DNA of 64,000 nt from Nocardia crassostreae (GCF_001613405.1 NZ_BDCH01000020.1:310001-374000); one strand, 5' to 3'; positions 1 through 8,830 are shown, numbered from the stretch's first letter. Made by a program: numbers and translations. Notes: a model not told the origin generated them from the letters alone.

Positions 1-2
1 GG

Positions 3-965
3 ATCGGGTCGGTGCTACCCAGTATCGGGGGGGCAGATCATGCGCGGTTGCGACGGCTGGTGAGTCAGGCGTTCACGCGCACCGCGGTGGACCGGCTGCG
101 GCCGGTCATGCGCGCTGTCACCGAGGAACTGGTCGAACCCCTTGTGCGGGCGGGGGAATGCGAGTTCATGGCGGACTTCGCGGACAGGTATCCGGCGCGA
201 ATCCTGGCCGAGCTGCTGGGCGTTCCGCCGGAGCAGCGCGAGGTTTTCCGGCGCTTGCCCAAGGAGATCGGGCTGATCTTCACGGTGTCGGCGGCCGCGC
301 ATCTGGACCGAATCGAGACGGCCATCCGCACGCTCGGCGACGCCATCGACGCGCTCATCGAACAGCGCCGCAGCAGTCCGGGCGATGACCTGCTCACCGA
401 GCTGATCGCAGCGGAGGAAGCCGGTGACCGGCTCTCGCCGGTCGAGCTGCGGAATATGGCCAGCGCACTGCTCTTCGCCGGGCATGACACCACGCGGCAG
501 CAGCTCGGGCTGGCCGTCCAGACCCTGCTGGACTACCCCGCCCAGTGGCGCATGCTCGCGGCTGATCCCGGCCTGGCGCCACGCGCCGTGGAGGAGATCA
601 TGCGGGTCGCCCCGGGCGTCAATACGATCTGGCGGGTCACCGATGAGACCATCGACTTCGAGGGCCTCACCATTCCGGCGGGCAGCTTCATCAATATCCT
701 CTCCAATGCCGCCCACACCGACCCGGCCGCCTTCGGTGATGCCGAATTCGATATCACCGCACTACGATCCGCCCCCCAACTCACCTTCGGCGGCGGCATT
801 CACTACTGCCTCGGCGCACCGCTGGCTCGCGCGGAAATCGCCGAAGCGCTGCCGATTCTCGCCCGCAGGCTGCCGCATCCGATGGCGGCCGGACCCGCCC
901 AGCCGGGGCCCACCCTCGGCCCGACCGGCCCGATTATCCTGCCGCTTCGATTCGGCACCGCATAG
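3..965 (+). CDS. Cytochrome P450, 5'-truncated by window edge
   Basis: Haem-thiolate monooxygenase, soluble bacterial class, acting with a ferredoxin/reductase pair on an unknown hydrophobic substrate. The reading frame is open from base 3, and the first visible residues already match the C-helix region (DHARLRRLVSQAF), so the true start lies upstream. Counting from the GTG at base 12, the I-helix oxygen-activation motif AGHDTT is at 156-161, the K-helix ExxR at 195-198, and the haem loop FGGGIHYCLG at 259-268 with ligand Cys266. About 80-90 N-terminal residues are missing compared with a usual 400-residue P450. The gene ends with TAG. No redox partner is visible. Family certain, substrate unknown. 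Confidence 0.95.
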   Translation: MGSVLPSIGGADHARLRRLVSQAFTRTAVDRLRPVMRAVTEELVEPLVRAGECEFMADFADRYPARILAELLGVPPEQREVFRRLPKEIGLIFTVSAAAHLDRIETAIRTLGDAIDALIEQRRSSPGDDLLTELIAAEEAGDRLSPVELRNMASALLFAGHDTTRQQLGLAVQTLLDYPAQWRMLAADPGLAPRAVEEIMRVAPGVNTIWRVTDETIDFEGLTIPAGSFINILSNAAHTDPAAFGDAEFDITALRSAPQLTFGGGIHYCLGAPLARAEIAEALPILARRLPHPMAAGPAQPGPTLGPTGPIILPLRFGTA

Positions 966-992
966 CCGGAATCCATTGCAGGCGGCTATTTC

Positions 993-1949
993 TCAGGAGT
1001 ACGGCGCGGTGACCGATGCCGCGATCGATTCCAGTTCCGACCAGAGCGCGGGGTCGTTGGTGACGGCTATGGCGTAGACCAGGCCGCGTTCGTTCGGCAG
1101 TGCAACGATGAGCTCGCGTTTTTCGTGATGGTCGGAATGGTCCTCGCGCTGCCGCACCCATGTGCGGGGTTCTCCGAATATCGGCATGATCGGGTCGTCT
1201 GGTTCCGGTGGCGGCAGCACACGGGGGTGGTGGCCCACGTAGAAGCTGAATACCGCGGTGGCGCCATTGAACGGGCTCATTCGCTCGACCTGGTACACCA
1301 GGAAGTCGGGGCCGTGCTGCAGGGTCGCCACCCATCCGTCGGGAACGGCGATCCGTAGTTCGAATGGGTCGCCCGGTTCGGTGAGTTGTCGTACCCCGGC
1401 TGAGGTTTCGAGCCGCCGCGGGCCGGGGGCAAGTGTGGCGAGGACTCCGAGTACGAGTAGTCGGACACCCTCCAAATCGTGAGCCGCATTCGGCGACACA
1501 ATGAAGTTCAGGGTTTGAACGGTGGTATCCGGTTGCCGTACATACGCGGTCGCGATCTGTATGAAATCGGTGTGCTCGACCGGGTCGCGGAGAATGCCGA
1601 CCACCGACTCGACGCCGCCTCGACCAGGAACCGTCGAAATGGCGGCAGGCGGGTCCCACACGCGCATGATCGCCTGCGAGTCCGACACGAAGTTCTCCGT
1701 GCAGTACTCGAGATCCTCCCTCGCCACAATCACGAACCGCTCGTCACCGCTGTCGAGGACCGCCCTCGATCTTTGTTCCAGTGGCTCCGGACCGTGCATT
1801 ATCGATTCGGGCCCTACCTGGTGGGCCGCGGTTCCCCATGGCATGGCGGCCTCGAGACGCCCTGCCAGGAAGTTGATTTTGGTCAGCATCCGATCATTGC
1901 GGCCGTGGTACTTTCGCCCCAGCCCGCCGATCCCCTCCGCGTCGGACAT
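993..1949 (-). CDS. Hypothetical protein, 318 aa
   Basis: I do not recognise this protein. It is 318 residues, has no signal peptide or membrane helix, and looks like a soluble alpha/beta protein, with alternating hydrophobic strands through residues 80-300. Its 3' end faces the P450 stop (27 bp apart, convergent). The start is uncertain: the ATG at 1949 has no ribosome-binding site, whereas a later ATG (residue 36, MPWGTAAH) has GAGG a few bases upstream, so the real protein may be about 283 residues. The next gene upstream is on the same strand but is separated by a terminator-like hairpin, so it is probably its own transcription unit. Confidence 0.7.
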   Translation of the reverse strand: MSDAEGIGGLGRKYHGRNDRMLTKINFLAGRLEAAMPWGTAAHQVGPESIMHGPEPLEQRSRAVLDSGDERFVIVAREDLEYCTENFVSDSQAIMRVWDPPAAISTVPGRGGVESVVGILRDPVEHTDFIQIATAYVRQPDTTVQTLNFIVSPNAAHDLEGVRLLVLGVLATLAPGPRRLETSAGVRQLTEPGDPFELRIAVPDGWVATLQHGPDFLVYQVERMSPFNGATAVFSFYVGHHPRVLPPPEPDDPIMPIFGEPRTWVRQREDHSDHHEKRELIVALPNERGLVYAIAVTNDPALWSELESIAASVTAPYS

Positions 1950-2008
1950 GCAATCGATGCTACGCGCCGCCTCCGGGCGCTCACCGTGTTTCGCTCCTGC
2001 GCGAAAAG

Positions 2009-2036
2009 GCGACCCCGGTGGGAATCCGGGGGTCGC
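2009..2036 (-). terminator. Rho-independent terminator-like hairpin
   Basis: Perfect 8-bp stem GCGACCCC/GGGGTCGC around a 12-nt loop. On the minus strand it is followed by a short T run (CCTTTTCG), placing it 15 bp after the stop of the 538-aa gene. Confidence 0.65.
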
Positions 2037-2051
2037 GTTTATCAGAGGTGG

Positions 2052-3668
2052 TCAGCGCCGGGGTTTTTCACCGCCGGGGCGGGGGGATTGGGTGCTGAAG
2101 GTCGGGGTGACCGATATCGAGCTACTGCTTTGCTTGGTGCCGCCGTACCAGGCGACGGAGGGAACGCCGGACTGGTCGGAGGGGGTGCCGGGGTAGTAGG
2201 TCTTGCTGGTTTTCGTCGTGTCCGCCTTCCACCAGGCGGCGGTGACCTTGGGGATGGATTTGCCGGGAATGCTGGTGTTGTAGTTGAAGACGTAGCCGAG
2301 TTGCCACGTGGCGCCGGTGGTGTCCACGGCGGTGGTCAGGGTGACGAAGACGCTGCCGGGTTGGGCGTAGGCGGTGACGGTGCCCGCGCCGTCGCCGGTG
2401 AGTTTGAACAGGGTGGGGTCGACGGTTGCCGTCCAATCCAGCTTTGCCTGGGAGTTGGCCCAGACGAGGCTGAAGTCGGCGGAGACCGCGATGGGGGCGT
2501 CGAAAGAGATGTCGTTGAGGCCGACGAGGATTTTGCCGGGGTAGGACTGCTGACCTGCCGGGGGCTGGTTACTGCTCGCGACATTTGTTATGACGAGGAG
2601 CATGTCGGTGCCGGAGGTCCAGGTGGAGTTCTTGGACAGGGTCAGCGTCAATTTGCCGTCCACATCGGCGAATGTCCATCCGGGATAGTTGATGTTCATT
2701 GCGCTGACATCGGCGTCGGTGAAATACGACGGCATATTGATGGTCATGGTCGCGCCCGAACTCAGGGCGACGTCGCGGCCGGAGGTATTGGTGAGTGTGG
2801 CTTGGAGGGTGGCGGTTTCGCGCACGGCGATGGTGGAGACGCCGGTGGCCTTGTTGACGACCTGGAGGGTGGCGCGGCGCGGCCGGTCCCAGGCGTGTTG
2901 GCTGGCGGCGAAGAGGGCGACGACGCCGTCCATACCCTTGGAGCGGCGAATGGGAAGGCCGATGCCCAGCGGGAACTGCAGGGATACGCCGCTGAAGTCG
3001 AAATCCTTCGTGCCCTCGGCGCGCTGCTTGATGTACATGAAGCGGATGAACACGATGGTGGAGGGGAACTCCGGAATCGGGACGTAGAGATCGAGCAGCC
3101 AGCCCGCGATGGCGCCGGTGACGGGTTTGTCGACCCAGAAGCTCAGTTCCAGACCGGTATTGACGGACAGGCCGCCCTTCACGGAACCGCCCGCCCAGAC
3201 GCGGCCGTGCACCTGCGCCTCATCCTTGAAATCGAAGACGACGTCGGCGCCCGCCAGCAGGCCGATCACGGCGCTCACCCCGGCGGAGACGCCGATGCCG
3301 AAGCCGCGCAACCCCTGTGGATGGGCGGACGCCACCTCGAAGTCGCCGGTGCGCAGTATTTCCGAGGCGAGGTCGACGCTGAGGGGGTGATTGGGCAGCC
3401 CGCTCTCGAACGAACCCTCGAGTGCCTTGACATAGGCGACGCCGTCGGGGCTGTCGTAGAAGTTGACGACATCGCGCACCGCGCCGTCCAATACGGAGCG
3501 GTTCTTTTGGTAGAAGTCCACGCACGCTTGAACGAGCTCTACATTGGTGGGTGTGCGGCCGGGAAAAAGATCTTCGGTATCGGCCGGAGGAATTCCTTGT
3601 TTATCGAGCTTGGCGGCCTTCGACAATGCGTCTTTCAATGCTTTGTCTAGAATACTGTTGGCGGGCAT
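2052..3668 (-). CDS. Unknown 538-aa beta-rich protein
   Basis: I cannot place this protein in a family. Residues 1-110 are helical and charged. Residues 115-240 hold glycine-rich alternating strands with a hydrophobic stretch (GVSAGVSAVIGLLAGAD). Residues 280-400 read like an Ig/fibronectin-type beta-sandwich (NTSGRDVALSSGATM, then tryptophan- and threonine-rich strands). The C-terminal 130 residues are also beta-rich and end in a basic Pro/Ser tail. There is no signal peptide. The start is supported by GAGGT seven bases before the ATG. The upstream 170 bp is clearly more AT-rich than its surroundings, which may mark transfer or a strong promoter. A surface, toxin-like or pore-like role is possible, but nothing in the sequence proves it. 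Confidence 0.75.
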   Translation of the reverse strand: MPANSILDKALKDALSKAAKLDKQGIPPADTEDLFPGRTPTNVELVQACVDFYQKNRSVLDGAVRDVVNFYDSPDGVAYVKALEGSFESGLPNHPLSVDLASEILRTGDFEVASAHPQGLRGFGIGVSAGVSAVIGLLAGADVVFDFKDEAQVHGRVWAGGSVKGGLSVNTGLELSFWVDKPVTGAIAGWLLDLYVPIPEFPSTIVFIRFMYIKQRAEGTKDFDFSGVSLQFPLGIGLPIRRSKGMDGVVALFAASQHAWDRPRRATLQVVNKATGVSTIAVRETATLQATLTNTSGRDVALSSGATMTINMPSYFTDADVSAMNINYPGWTFADVDGKLTLTLSKNSTWTSGTDMLLVITNVASSNQPPAGQQSYPGKILVGLNDISFDAPIAVSADFSLVWANSQAKLDWTATVDPTLFKLTGDGAGTVTAYAQPGSVFVTLTTAVDTTGATWQLGYVFNYNTSIPGKSIPKVTAAWWKADTTKTSKTYYPGTPSDQSGVPSVAWYGGTKQSSSSISVTPTFSTQSPRPGGEKPRR

Positions 3669-3841
3669 GGCTTTACCTCACTGGGAGTTACTCATTGATC
3701 CCGCTCATCATGCTACTACCGCATAACTCCAATAGCGCTCGGTTTGCGTTGAATTCTCAAGCGAATCCGCTTATTTCAATATCCATCCGACCGGTTTCGA
3801 CGAGCTTCCATTCGAAAATAGCTGTCCAGCTACCGAATTCG

Positions 3842-4591
3842 TCAATAGTCGAGGACGTGTTCGGGCTGGCAGACATCCATGGGGGACGGTAGGCAGCGGG
3901 TGATGGCATCCAGCAGCGGGGTGATGTCCTCGGTCCGGGGCGGTGCGCCGCACAGAATGGGTACGACATCGCCGATGCGCGTGCGCTCGCGGATGCGCCG
4001 ATGCAGCTGCCGCACCGACTCCGCGGTGTCCTGCTCGAGCACCGTTCGCACGAGCCTGCGGTACCACCGTTCGGCGGTTTCCCCATGGCTGCCGGGAAAT
4101 TCGGCGGTCACCGGCTCGGTCGCCCCCGTCGGGATCAGGTCGATGACACCGTCGAAATCGGCGCCGACGCCCATGGGAAGTTGCAGGACGACCGGCATGG
4201 CCCCGCGAGTGGCGGCGATGGCGCGGACGCAGTGGTCGAAATCGGCGCCGAGCCGATCGAGACCGTCGATCAGGCACAGGCGGGCGACCTGGTGGTCATC
4301 GGCGATCCGCAGCACGGTGTCGAGTCGCGCGGCATTGCGCAGCGTGGCGTCGACGACCGCGACCACGGCATCGGCGGTCCGGATGGATCGTTCCAGGTCC
4401 GGGATGGGGGAACCGCTCGGTCGTTCGCCGATGCGGATGATGTGCTCGACGCGGTCCGTCACCCAGTGCAGCGTGGGCTGCGCGCCGGTGGCGCGGCGGA
4501 GCAGGCGGTGCACGACGGGCGCCGTCTCGCTCGGCTCACCGAGGATGGTGACATTGCGGATCGTCTGAGGGTCAATGGCTTCGGCGCCCAT
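3842..4591 (-). CDS. Degenerate EF-G-like G-domain protein (pseudo-GTPase)
   Basis: The 249 residues align by eye along the G domain of elongation factor G and nothing else. IRNVTILGEPSETAPVVHRLL takes the place of the EF-G P-loop segment but has lost the GKT/S. DAVVAVVDATLRN resembles the post-G3 strand. LIDGLDRLGADF replaces the EF-G NKMDRxGADF, so the G4 specificity motif NKxD has become DGLD. QLPMGVGADFDGVIDLI and GDVVPILCG.PP...PLLDAI match the later EF-G G-domain segments. Domains II-V are absent, while EF-G is about 700 residues. GTP binding in the usual way seems unlikely. It is not obviously linked to its neighbours. The family relation is my reading of the sequence; the function is unknown. 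Confidence 0.75.
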   Translation of the reverse strand: MGAEAIDPQTIRNVTILGEPSETAPVVHRLLRRATGAQPTLHWVTDRVEHIIRIGERPSGSPIPDLERSIRTADAVVAVVDATLRNAARLDTVLRIADDHQVARLCLIDGLDRLGADFDHCVRAIAATRGAMPVVLQLPMGVGADFDGVIDLIPTGATEPVTAEFPGSHGETAERWYRRLVRTVLEQDTAESVRQLHRRIRERTRIGDVVPILCGAPPRTEDITPLLDAITRCLPSPMDVCQPEHVLDY

Positions 4592-4697
4592 CGCGTTGCG
4601 GTACTCCCGATCGATTCGAGGAGGGGTGGTCGCGTCCTCGATCCGCCCTCACCGTACCGCCGCGGGCCCGGCGGCGGATCGGATTCCGCCCCCAAAG

Positions 4698-4712
4698 TAG
4701 AACGTGTTCCTA
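4698..4712 (+). promoter_or_regulatory. KstR-like operator
   Basis: TAGAACGTGTTCCTA contains the palindromic core AACnnGTT and fits 13 of 14 positions of the published KstR consensus TnnAACnnGTTnnA. KstR is the TetR-type repressor of cholesterol catabolism in mycobacteria and rhodococci. The site lies 12 bp before the chosen start of the DUF35 gene and overlaps its promoter region. Confidence 0.55.
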
Positions 4713-4724
4713 TACCGTCGGCTT

Positions 4725-5171
4725 GTGCAGAAAGAACAACGCCCCGCCGTGGCCGATTGGTTCACTGCGGAGGACGGTGTGGCGCGGCTCCGAGGCAGTC
4801 GCTGCAGTGCCTGCGGCACACCGTATTTCCCGCGGAACACGCTGGCCTGCCGTAATCCGCAGTGCAGCGCGCCGAAGGACGGGTCCGAGCTCGTCGAGTA
4901 CCTGTTCTCCACGCGCGGGCGGATCTGGTCCTATGCGGACGCGCGCTACAAGCCGCCCGCGCCCTATGTCTCGCCCGAGCCGTTCGAACCGTACGTCGTG
5001 GCGGCGGTGGAGCTCGAGGTCGAGCAGATGGTGATCCTCGGGCAGGTCGTGCGCGGGTACACGGTGGACGATCTGGCCGTCGGCATGCCGGTCGAGCTGG
5101 CCGTCGGCACGCTCTACGAGGACGAGGACGCCGAGCACACGGTGTGGATGTGGAGGCCGGTCAATGACTGA
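4725..5171 (+). CDS. DUF35-type Zn-ribbon/OB-fold acyl-CoA-associated protein
   Basis: Small partner protein of thiolases and MaoC hydratases in side-chain beta-oxidation; it is thought to bind acyl-CoA. From the GTG at 4725 the protein is 148 residues. The zinc ribbon uses Cys27, Cys30, Cys42 and Cys47 (CSAC...CRNPQC), followed by an OB fold with the typical GxIWSYADARYKPP and PYVVAAVELE segments. I chose this GTG because the alternative GTG at 4704 lies inside the KstR-like operator; the transcript may be nearly leaderless, as no Shine-Dalgarno is visible. It overlaps the thiolase gene by 8 bp. DUF35-thiolase pairs under KstR occur in cholesterol side-chain removal (Rv3521-Rv3523 type), which this resembles. 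Confidence 0.85.
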   Translation: MQKEQRPAVADWFTAEDGVARLRGSRCSACGTPYFPRNTLACRNPQCSAPKDGSELVEYLFSTRGRIWSYADARYKPPAPYVSPEPFEPYVVAAVELEVEQMVILGQVVRGYTVDDLAVGMPVELAVGTLYEDEDAEHTVWMWRPVND

Positions 5172-6369
5172 GACGAATCGCGATATCGCCGTCCTCGGCG
5201 CGGGCATGCACCAATGGGGCAAGTGGGGGCGGAATTTCGTCGAATACGGGCTGGTCGCCGCCCGCGCCGCGCTGGCGGATGCCGGGGTGGACCACCGCGA
5301 TGTCGGGTATATCGCCGGTGCGGACACGATTCGGAATGGCTATCCGGGGTTCGTCGCGGGCGCGACCTTCGCCCAGGCGCTGGGCTGGTCGGGTGCGCGG
5401 ATCTCGAGCAGCTACGCCGCCTGCGCTTCCGGTGCGCAGGCCATTGCCAATGCCCGCGCCCAGATTCTGGCCGGATTGTGTGATGTGGCCCTGGTGGTCG
5501 GCGCGGACGCCGCGCCGAAGGGTTTCTTCCAGCCGGTCGGCGGTGAGCGCCGCGATGATCCGGACTGGTTGCGCTTCCACCTGCTCGGCGCCACCAACCC
5601 GATCTACTTCGCGCTCTATGCCCGGCGCCGGATGGCCCTGCACGGCGCCACCCTCGACGATTTCGCCGCGGTCAAGGTGAAGAACGGCAAGCACGGCCTG
5701 AACAACCCGTATGCCCGCTACCGCAAAGAGGTTTCGGTCGAAGAGATCGCGGCCTCGGCCGTCGTCTCGGATCCCTTGCGCCTGCTCGATATCTGCGCCA
5801 CCAGTGACGGCGGCGCGGCCCTGGTGCTGACCTCGATGGATTACGCTCGCCGCCACGGGATTACCGATCCGGTCCGCATCAGCGCGCTGTCGACGGTCAC
5901 CCCCACCTTCCCGAAAACCGTGCTCGATCTCCCGGATTTCGCCACGGACTCCTCCGTGGCCGTCCAGCCCCAGCCCCAGCCCCGTACCTTCCGTTCGGCC
6001 ATTGCCCACGCCGCCTACGAAGAGGCCGGACTCGGGCCCGCCGACTTGTCCTTCGCGGAGGTCTACGACCTGTCCACCGCCTTGGAACTGGACTGGTACG
6101 AGGACATCGGGCTATGTGAGCCGGGCGGGGCCGAGGAGCTGTTGCGCAGCGGCGCAACGACCTTGGGCGGTCGCGTCCCGGTCAACCCCAGCGGCGGCCT
6201 GGCCTGCTTCGGCGAGGCGATCCCTGCGCAGGCCATTGCCCAGATCTGTGAACTCACCTGGCAGTTGCGCGGTCAGGCCGATGGACGCCAAGTGGAGAAC
6301 GCCCGCGCGGGAATCGCGGTGAACCAGGGACTGTTCGGTCACGGGTCGGCAATCATCGCCACGCGCTGA
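5164..6369 (+). CDS. Thiolase / lipid-transfer (SCP-x/Ltp-type) protein
   Basis: Thiolase-superfamily enzyme of the Ltp type (acetyl-CoA acetyltransferase or retro-aldol lyase acting with a DUF35 partner), 401 residues. The nucleophilic cysteine is in ACASG (Cys87). The C-terminal half has NPSGGLACFG and the last catalytic loop NQGLFGHGSA. The usual HDAFT-type His motif is replaced by YDLSTALE, as in Ltp/SCP-x thiolases, many of which do aldol cleavage rather than true thiolysis. The gene overlaps the DUF35 gene by 8 bp, so the two are probably translated together and function as a complex. The KstR-like site upstream suggests sterol or other side-chain catabolism. The 3' end overlaps the next convergent gene by 17 bp. 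Confidence 0.9.
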   Translation: MTETNRDIAVLGAGMHQWGKWGRNFVEYGLVAARAALADAGVDHRDVGYIAGADTIRNGYPGFVAGATFAQALGWSGARISSSYAACASGAQAIANARAQILAGLCDVALVVGADAAPKGFFQPVGGERRDDPDWLRFHLLGATNPIYFALYARRRMALHGATLDDFAAVKVKNGKHGLNNPYARYRKEVSVEEIAASAVVSDPLRLLDICATSDGGAALVLTSMDYARRHGITDPVRISALSTVTPTFPKTVLDLPDFATDSSVAVQPQPQPRTFRSAIAHAAYEEAGLGPADLSFAEVYDLSTALELDWYEDIGLCEPGGAEELLRSGATTLGGRVPVNPSGGLACFGEAIPAQAIAQICELTWQLRGQADGRQVENARAGIAVNQGLFGHGSAIIATR

Positions 6370-6943
6370 ACCGGCGTCGCCGCGGCTCCAGCGCGGCCGC
6401 GGCGAGATAGGCGCCGCCACCCGCCGAGGCCAACATCCAGTACAGGTTCGCCCCGTCGAGGAAGAGCGCCGCTGACGAGGTCACGGCGAGCCAGGCGCCG
6501 AGGGTGTACTGCAGGACGTCACGGTGGGCGACTCCGCCTGTGAGATAGAGCAGTCCGACGACGAGACCCGCGCCGGTCGGCCACAGCAGTGTGTGCACGA
6601 GGGGCTCGTCCAGCGCCGTGCTGAGGGCGGTGATGATGAGGAACAGCGCGGCGAAGCCGACCAGCCAGGACCCGGACAGCAGGTTGCCGATGACCGCGGC
6701 ATGACCGCGGGCGCCGCGTTGCGCGCGGGTGGAGATCACGACGGTAATGGTCACGGCCGTCAACAGCCCTCCGGCGAGGAGAACGATCGGCACCGCGGAG
6801 GGCAGCGGCAGACGGGGATCGTCGCCGTGCGCCAAGGCGAACACGGCGTATCCGAGCAGCCAGGTGAGGCCGAAACTCAGATACGAGAGCTGGTTGTTCA
6901 GGACATTCCCGGCGGATGCGCCGTGGGGATCCGGTTGGGGCAC
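6353..6943 (-). CDS. Hypothetical six-helix membrane protein
   Basis: Unrecognised integral membrane protein of 196 residues with about six hydrophobic segments: LSFGLTWLLGYAVFALA, AVPIVLLAGGLLTAVTITVV, a WLVGFAALFLIITAL helix, a VVGLLYLTGG helix, then two more before an Arg-rich C-terminus. I set the start at the GTG at 6943 (PQPDPHGAS) because AAAGGAGG lies seven bases upstream; an upstream ATG at 6997 has no such site. The last residues are encoded on the strand opposite the thiolase 3' end. No catalytic motif is visible. Confidence 0.7.
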   Translation of the reverse strand: MPQPDPHGASAGNVLNNQLSYLSFGLTWLLGYAVFALAHGDDPRLPLPSAVPIVLLAGGLLTAVTITVVISTRAQRGARGHAAVIGNLLSGSWLVGFAALFLIITALSTALDEPLVHTLLWPTGAGLVVGLLYLTGGVAHRDVLQYTLGAWLAVTSSAALFLDGANLYWMLASAGGGAYLAAAALEPRRRRFSAWR

Positions 6944-7095
6944 GACACCCCTCCTTTGCTCCGAAAACTGCGATCTTCGTGGGTTTTTCGTGCACATCGA
7001 TGTGACATGAAAAGTAGATCGCAGCTCGGCGGGGCCGCTCCATCAGTGAGCGTCTCGCGTCGATGTCCCAGCGTCTCGGACGGTACCGGACGGTT

Positions 7096-7812
7096 CTATC
7101 GCGGCGGCGTGGTTTCGGTCTCGGCGGGTTCGCCCGACCGCCGCCAGGTGCGATAGCCGTGGTGCGCCGCGAAGGCTCCGACAATGGCGACCACGCACCA
7201 GACCGTGATCGCGGCGTAGGTCAGCGGCGCGGACAGGTCACCGATCGATGCGCCGAGCGCGGTGTAGACGAAGGCACGCGGAGCCGAGCCGATCAGTGCG
7301 CCGACGGCCATCTGCCACAGCGGCATTCCCAGTGCACCGAAGGTGTAGGACGCCAGCGCATCCGAGATGCCGGGCACGAAACGCTGCCCGACCACCGCCC
7401 ACAGCCCGCGACGCTCGATCAGCGCATCGAGCCGCTCGGCGCGCTGCGTGCCGAGCAGCGCGCGTGCGCTCTCGTGTCCGGCGCGGCGGCCGAGGAACGC
7501 GGAGATGGTCGCCGTGCCCGCCGTCGCCGCGAGCGTCACGAACGTACCGGTCAACGGCCCGAACAGAATGCCGCTCCCCGCCGCCAGAATCTGTCCCGGC
7601 ACGAATGTGGCCCCGAGCAGCGCCGCCGCCACCGCGTAGGCCAGCGGAGCCGCCGGACCCGTCGCCGAGACCATCTCGCGCACCCCGTCGACATCGATCA
7701 CCCGAGCGATGGCGACCAGATAGAACATCCCCAGCAGAAACGCGGCGCACACCGCGAGGCGTACGGCGTGCCGCCGTCGCCCGGCCGGAGCTGGACCGTC
7801 GATGCTCGTCAT
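7096..7812 (-). CDS. TVP38/TMEM64 (SNARE-associated/DedA-like) membrane protein
   Basis: Membrane protein of the VTT/TVP38 family, 238 residues from ATG 7812. These are lipid scramblase- or transporter-like proteins of the inner membrane. A first helix (VRLAVCAAFLLGMFYLVAI) is followed by the two family half-repeats: FVPGQILAAGSGILFGPLTG at about residues 72-91 and the re-entrant RFVPGISDALASYTFGALG at about 147-165, then two C-terminal helices. The tail is short and charged. An ATG seven codons upstream is in frame but lacks a ribosome-binding site. It stands alone between a membrane protein and a transporter. Confidence 0.85.
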   Translation of the reverse strand: MTSIDGPAPAGRRRHAVRLAVCAAFLLGMFYLVAIARVIDVDGVREMVSATGPAAPLAYAVAAALLGATFVPGQILAAGSGILFGPLTGTFVTLAATAGTATISAFLGRRAGHESARALLGTQRAERLDALIERRGLWAVVGQRFVPGISDALASYTFGALGMPLWQMAVGALIGSAPRAFVYTALGASIGDLSAPLTYAAITVWCVVAIVGAFAAHHGYRTWRRSGEPAETETTPPR

Positions 7813-7933
7813 GGTGAGCCCACCCTGCCGCATGTCGGCCGGGCGTGCGAATCGGGGTCGCCGGGCGGAAGCGCTCGGCGCTGCGAACCGGCGGCCCGAT
7901 CACGCTTCCGGCCGCCGGATGCATGCGGGTTCG

Positions 7934-8830
7934 TCAGGCGGCGCCCGGTACGGGCTGGCGCCCGGTGGGCAGCTGTCGGCGGGTGTGGCGGGCCAGGAGG
8001 TAAGCGGCGGCTGCGGCGGGGAGGTTCATGAGGACGCCGTAGACGGCGCCGGGGACGGCCATGGGGTTGTTGTGCAGGACGGAGGTGGCCACGGCTATGG
8101 CGATGGCGCCGTTGTGGATGCCGATCTCCATGGCGGAGGCGATGGCCAGGTCGGTGTCGACATGGAGGAGCCTCGGGGCGAAAAAGCCTACGGTGAGGCT
8201 GATTACGGCGAAGACCAGGCAGATCGAGGCCAGTTTGCCGATGTTCTCGGTGAGGGTGTCGAAGTTCTTGGCCACGGCGGCGGTGACCACGAGGATCAGG
8301 ACGACGATCGAGAGGATCTTCACGGCGCCGCGTTTGCGTTCGGACCAGGCGGTGAAATGGTGGTGGACGACCATGCCGAGGGCGACGGGGATCAGGACGA
8401 TGGCGAAGACCTGCGCGAACTTGTCGGGGCGCAGGCCGATCGACTCCGAGTCGTCGAGGAACAGGCTGTAGGACAGGGCTACCACCAGGGGCAGGGTGAA
8501 GACGGCCAGGACCGAATTCACCGCCGTGAGAGTGATATTGAGGGCGACATTGCCGCCTGCGATATGGCTGAACAGGTTTGCCGACGGGCCGCCGGGGGAG
8601 GCGGCGAGCAGCATCATGCCCGCGGCCAGTGCGCCATTGAGGCCGAACAGGTAGATGAGGCCGAGGCAGACGGCGGGGAGCAGGAGCATCTGGCAGACCA
8701 GGGCGATGACGGCCGCTTTGGGATAGCGCAGGACCCTGGCGAAATCATCGACGGTGAGGGTCAGACCCAGGCCGAACATTATGAGCGCCAGCGCGATCGG
8801 CAAACCTACCGCGAAAATCGTTGAACCCAT
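7934..8830 (-). CDS. BASS-family (bile acid:Na+ symporter-like) transporter
   Basis: Secondary transporter of the bile acid/sodium symporter (SBF-like) fold, 298 residues with about ten membrane segments; bacterial members move organic anions, often keto acids. The family signature GGPSANLFSHIAGGNVALNITLT is split around residues 84-105, and EIGIHNGAIAIAVA is the conserved cross-over motif near residue 244. The open frame continues far upstream antisense to the GAPDH gene, but the ATG at 8830 has GAGGAG eight bases before it and begins directly with the first helix. It is divergent from the GAPDH gene across 228 bp. The substrate cannot be read from sequence. Confidence 0.9.
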   Translation of the reverse strand: MGSTIFAVGLPIALALIMFGLGLTLTVDDFARVLRYPKAAVIALVCQMLLLPAVCLGLIYLFGLNGALAAGMMLLAASPGGPSANLFSHIAGGNVALNITLTAVNSVLAVFTLPLVVALSYSLFLDDSESIGLRPDKFAQVFAIVLIPVALGMVVHHHFTAWSERKRGAVKILSIVVLILVVTAAVAKNFDTLTENIGKLASICLVFAVISLTVGFFAPRLLHVDTDLAIASAMEIGIHNGAIAIAVATSVLHNNPMAVPGAVYGVLMNLPAAAAAYLLARHTRRQLPTGRQPVPGAA

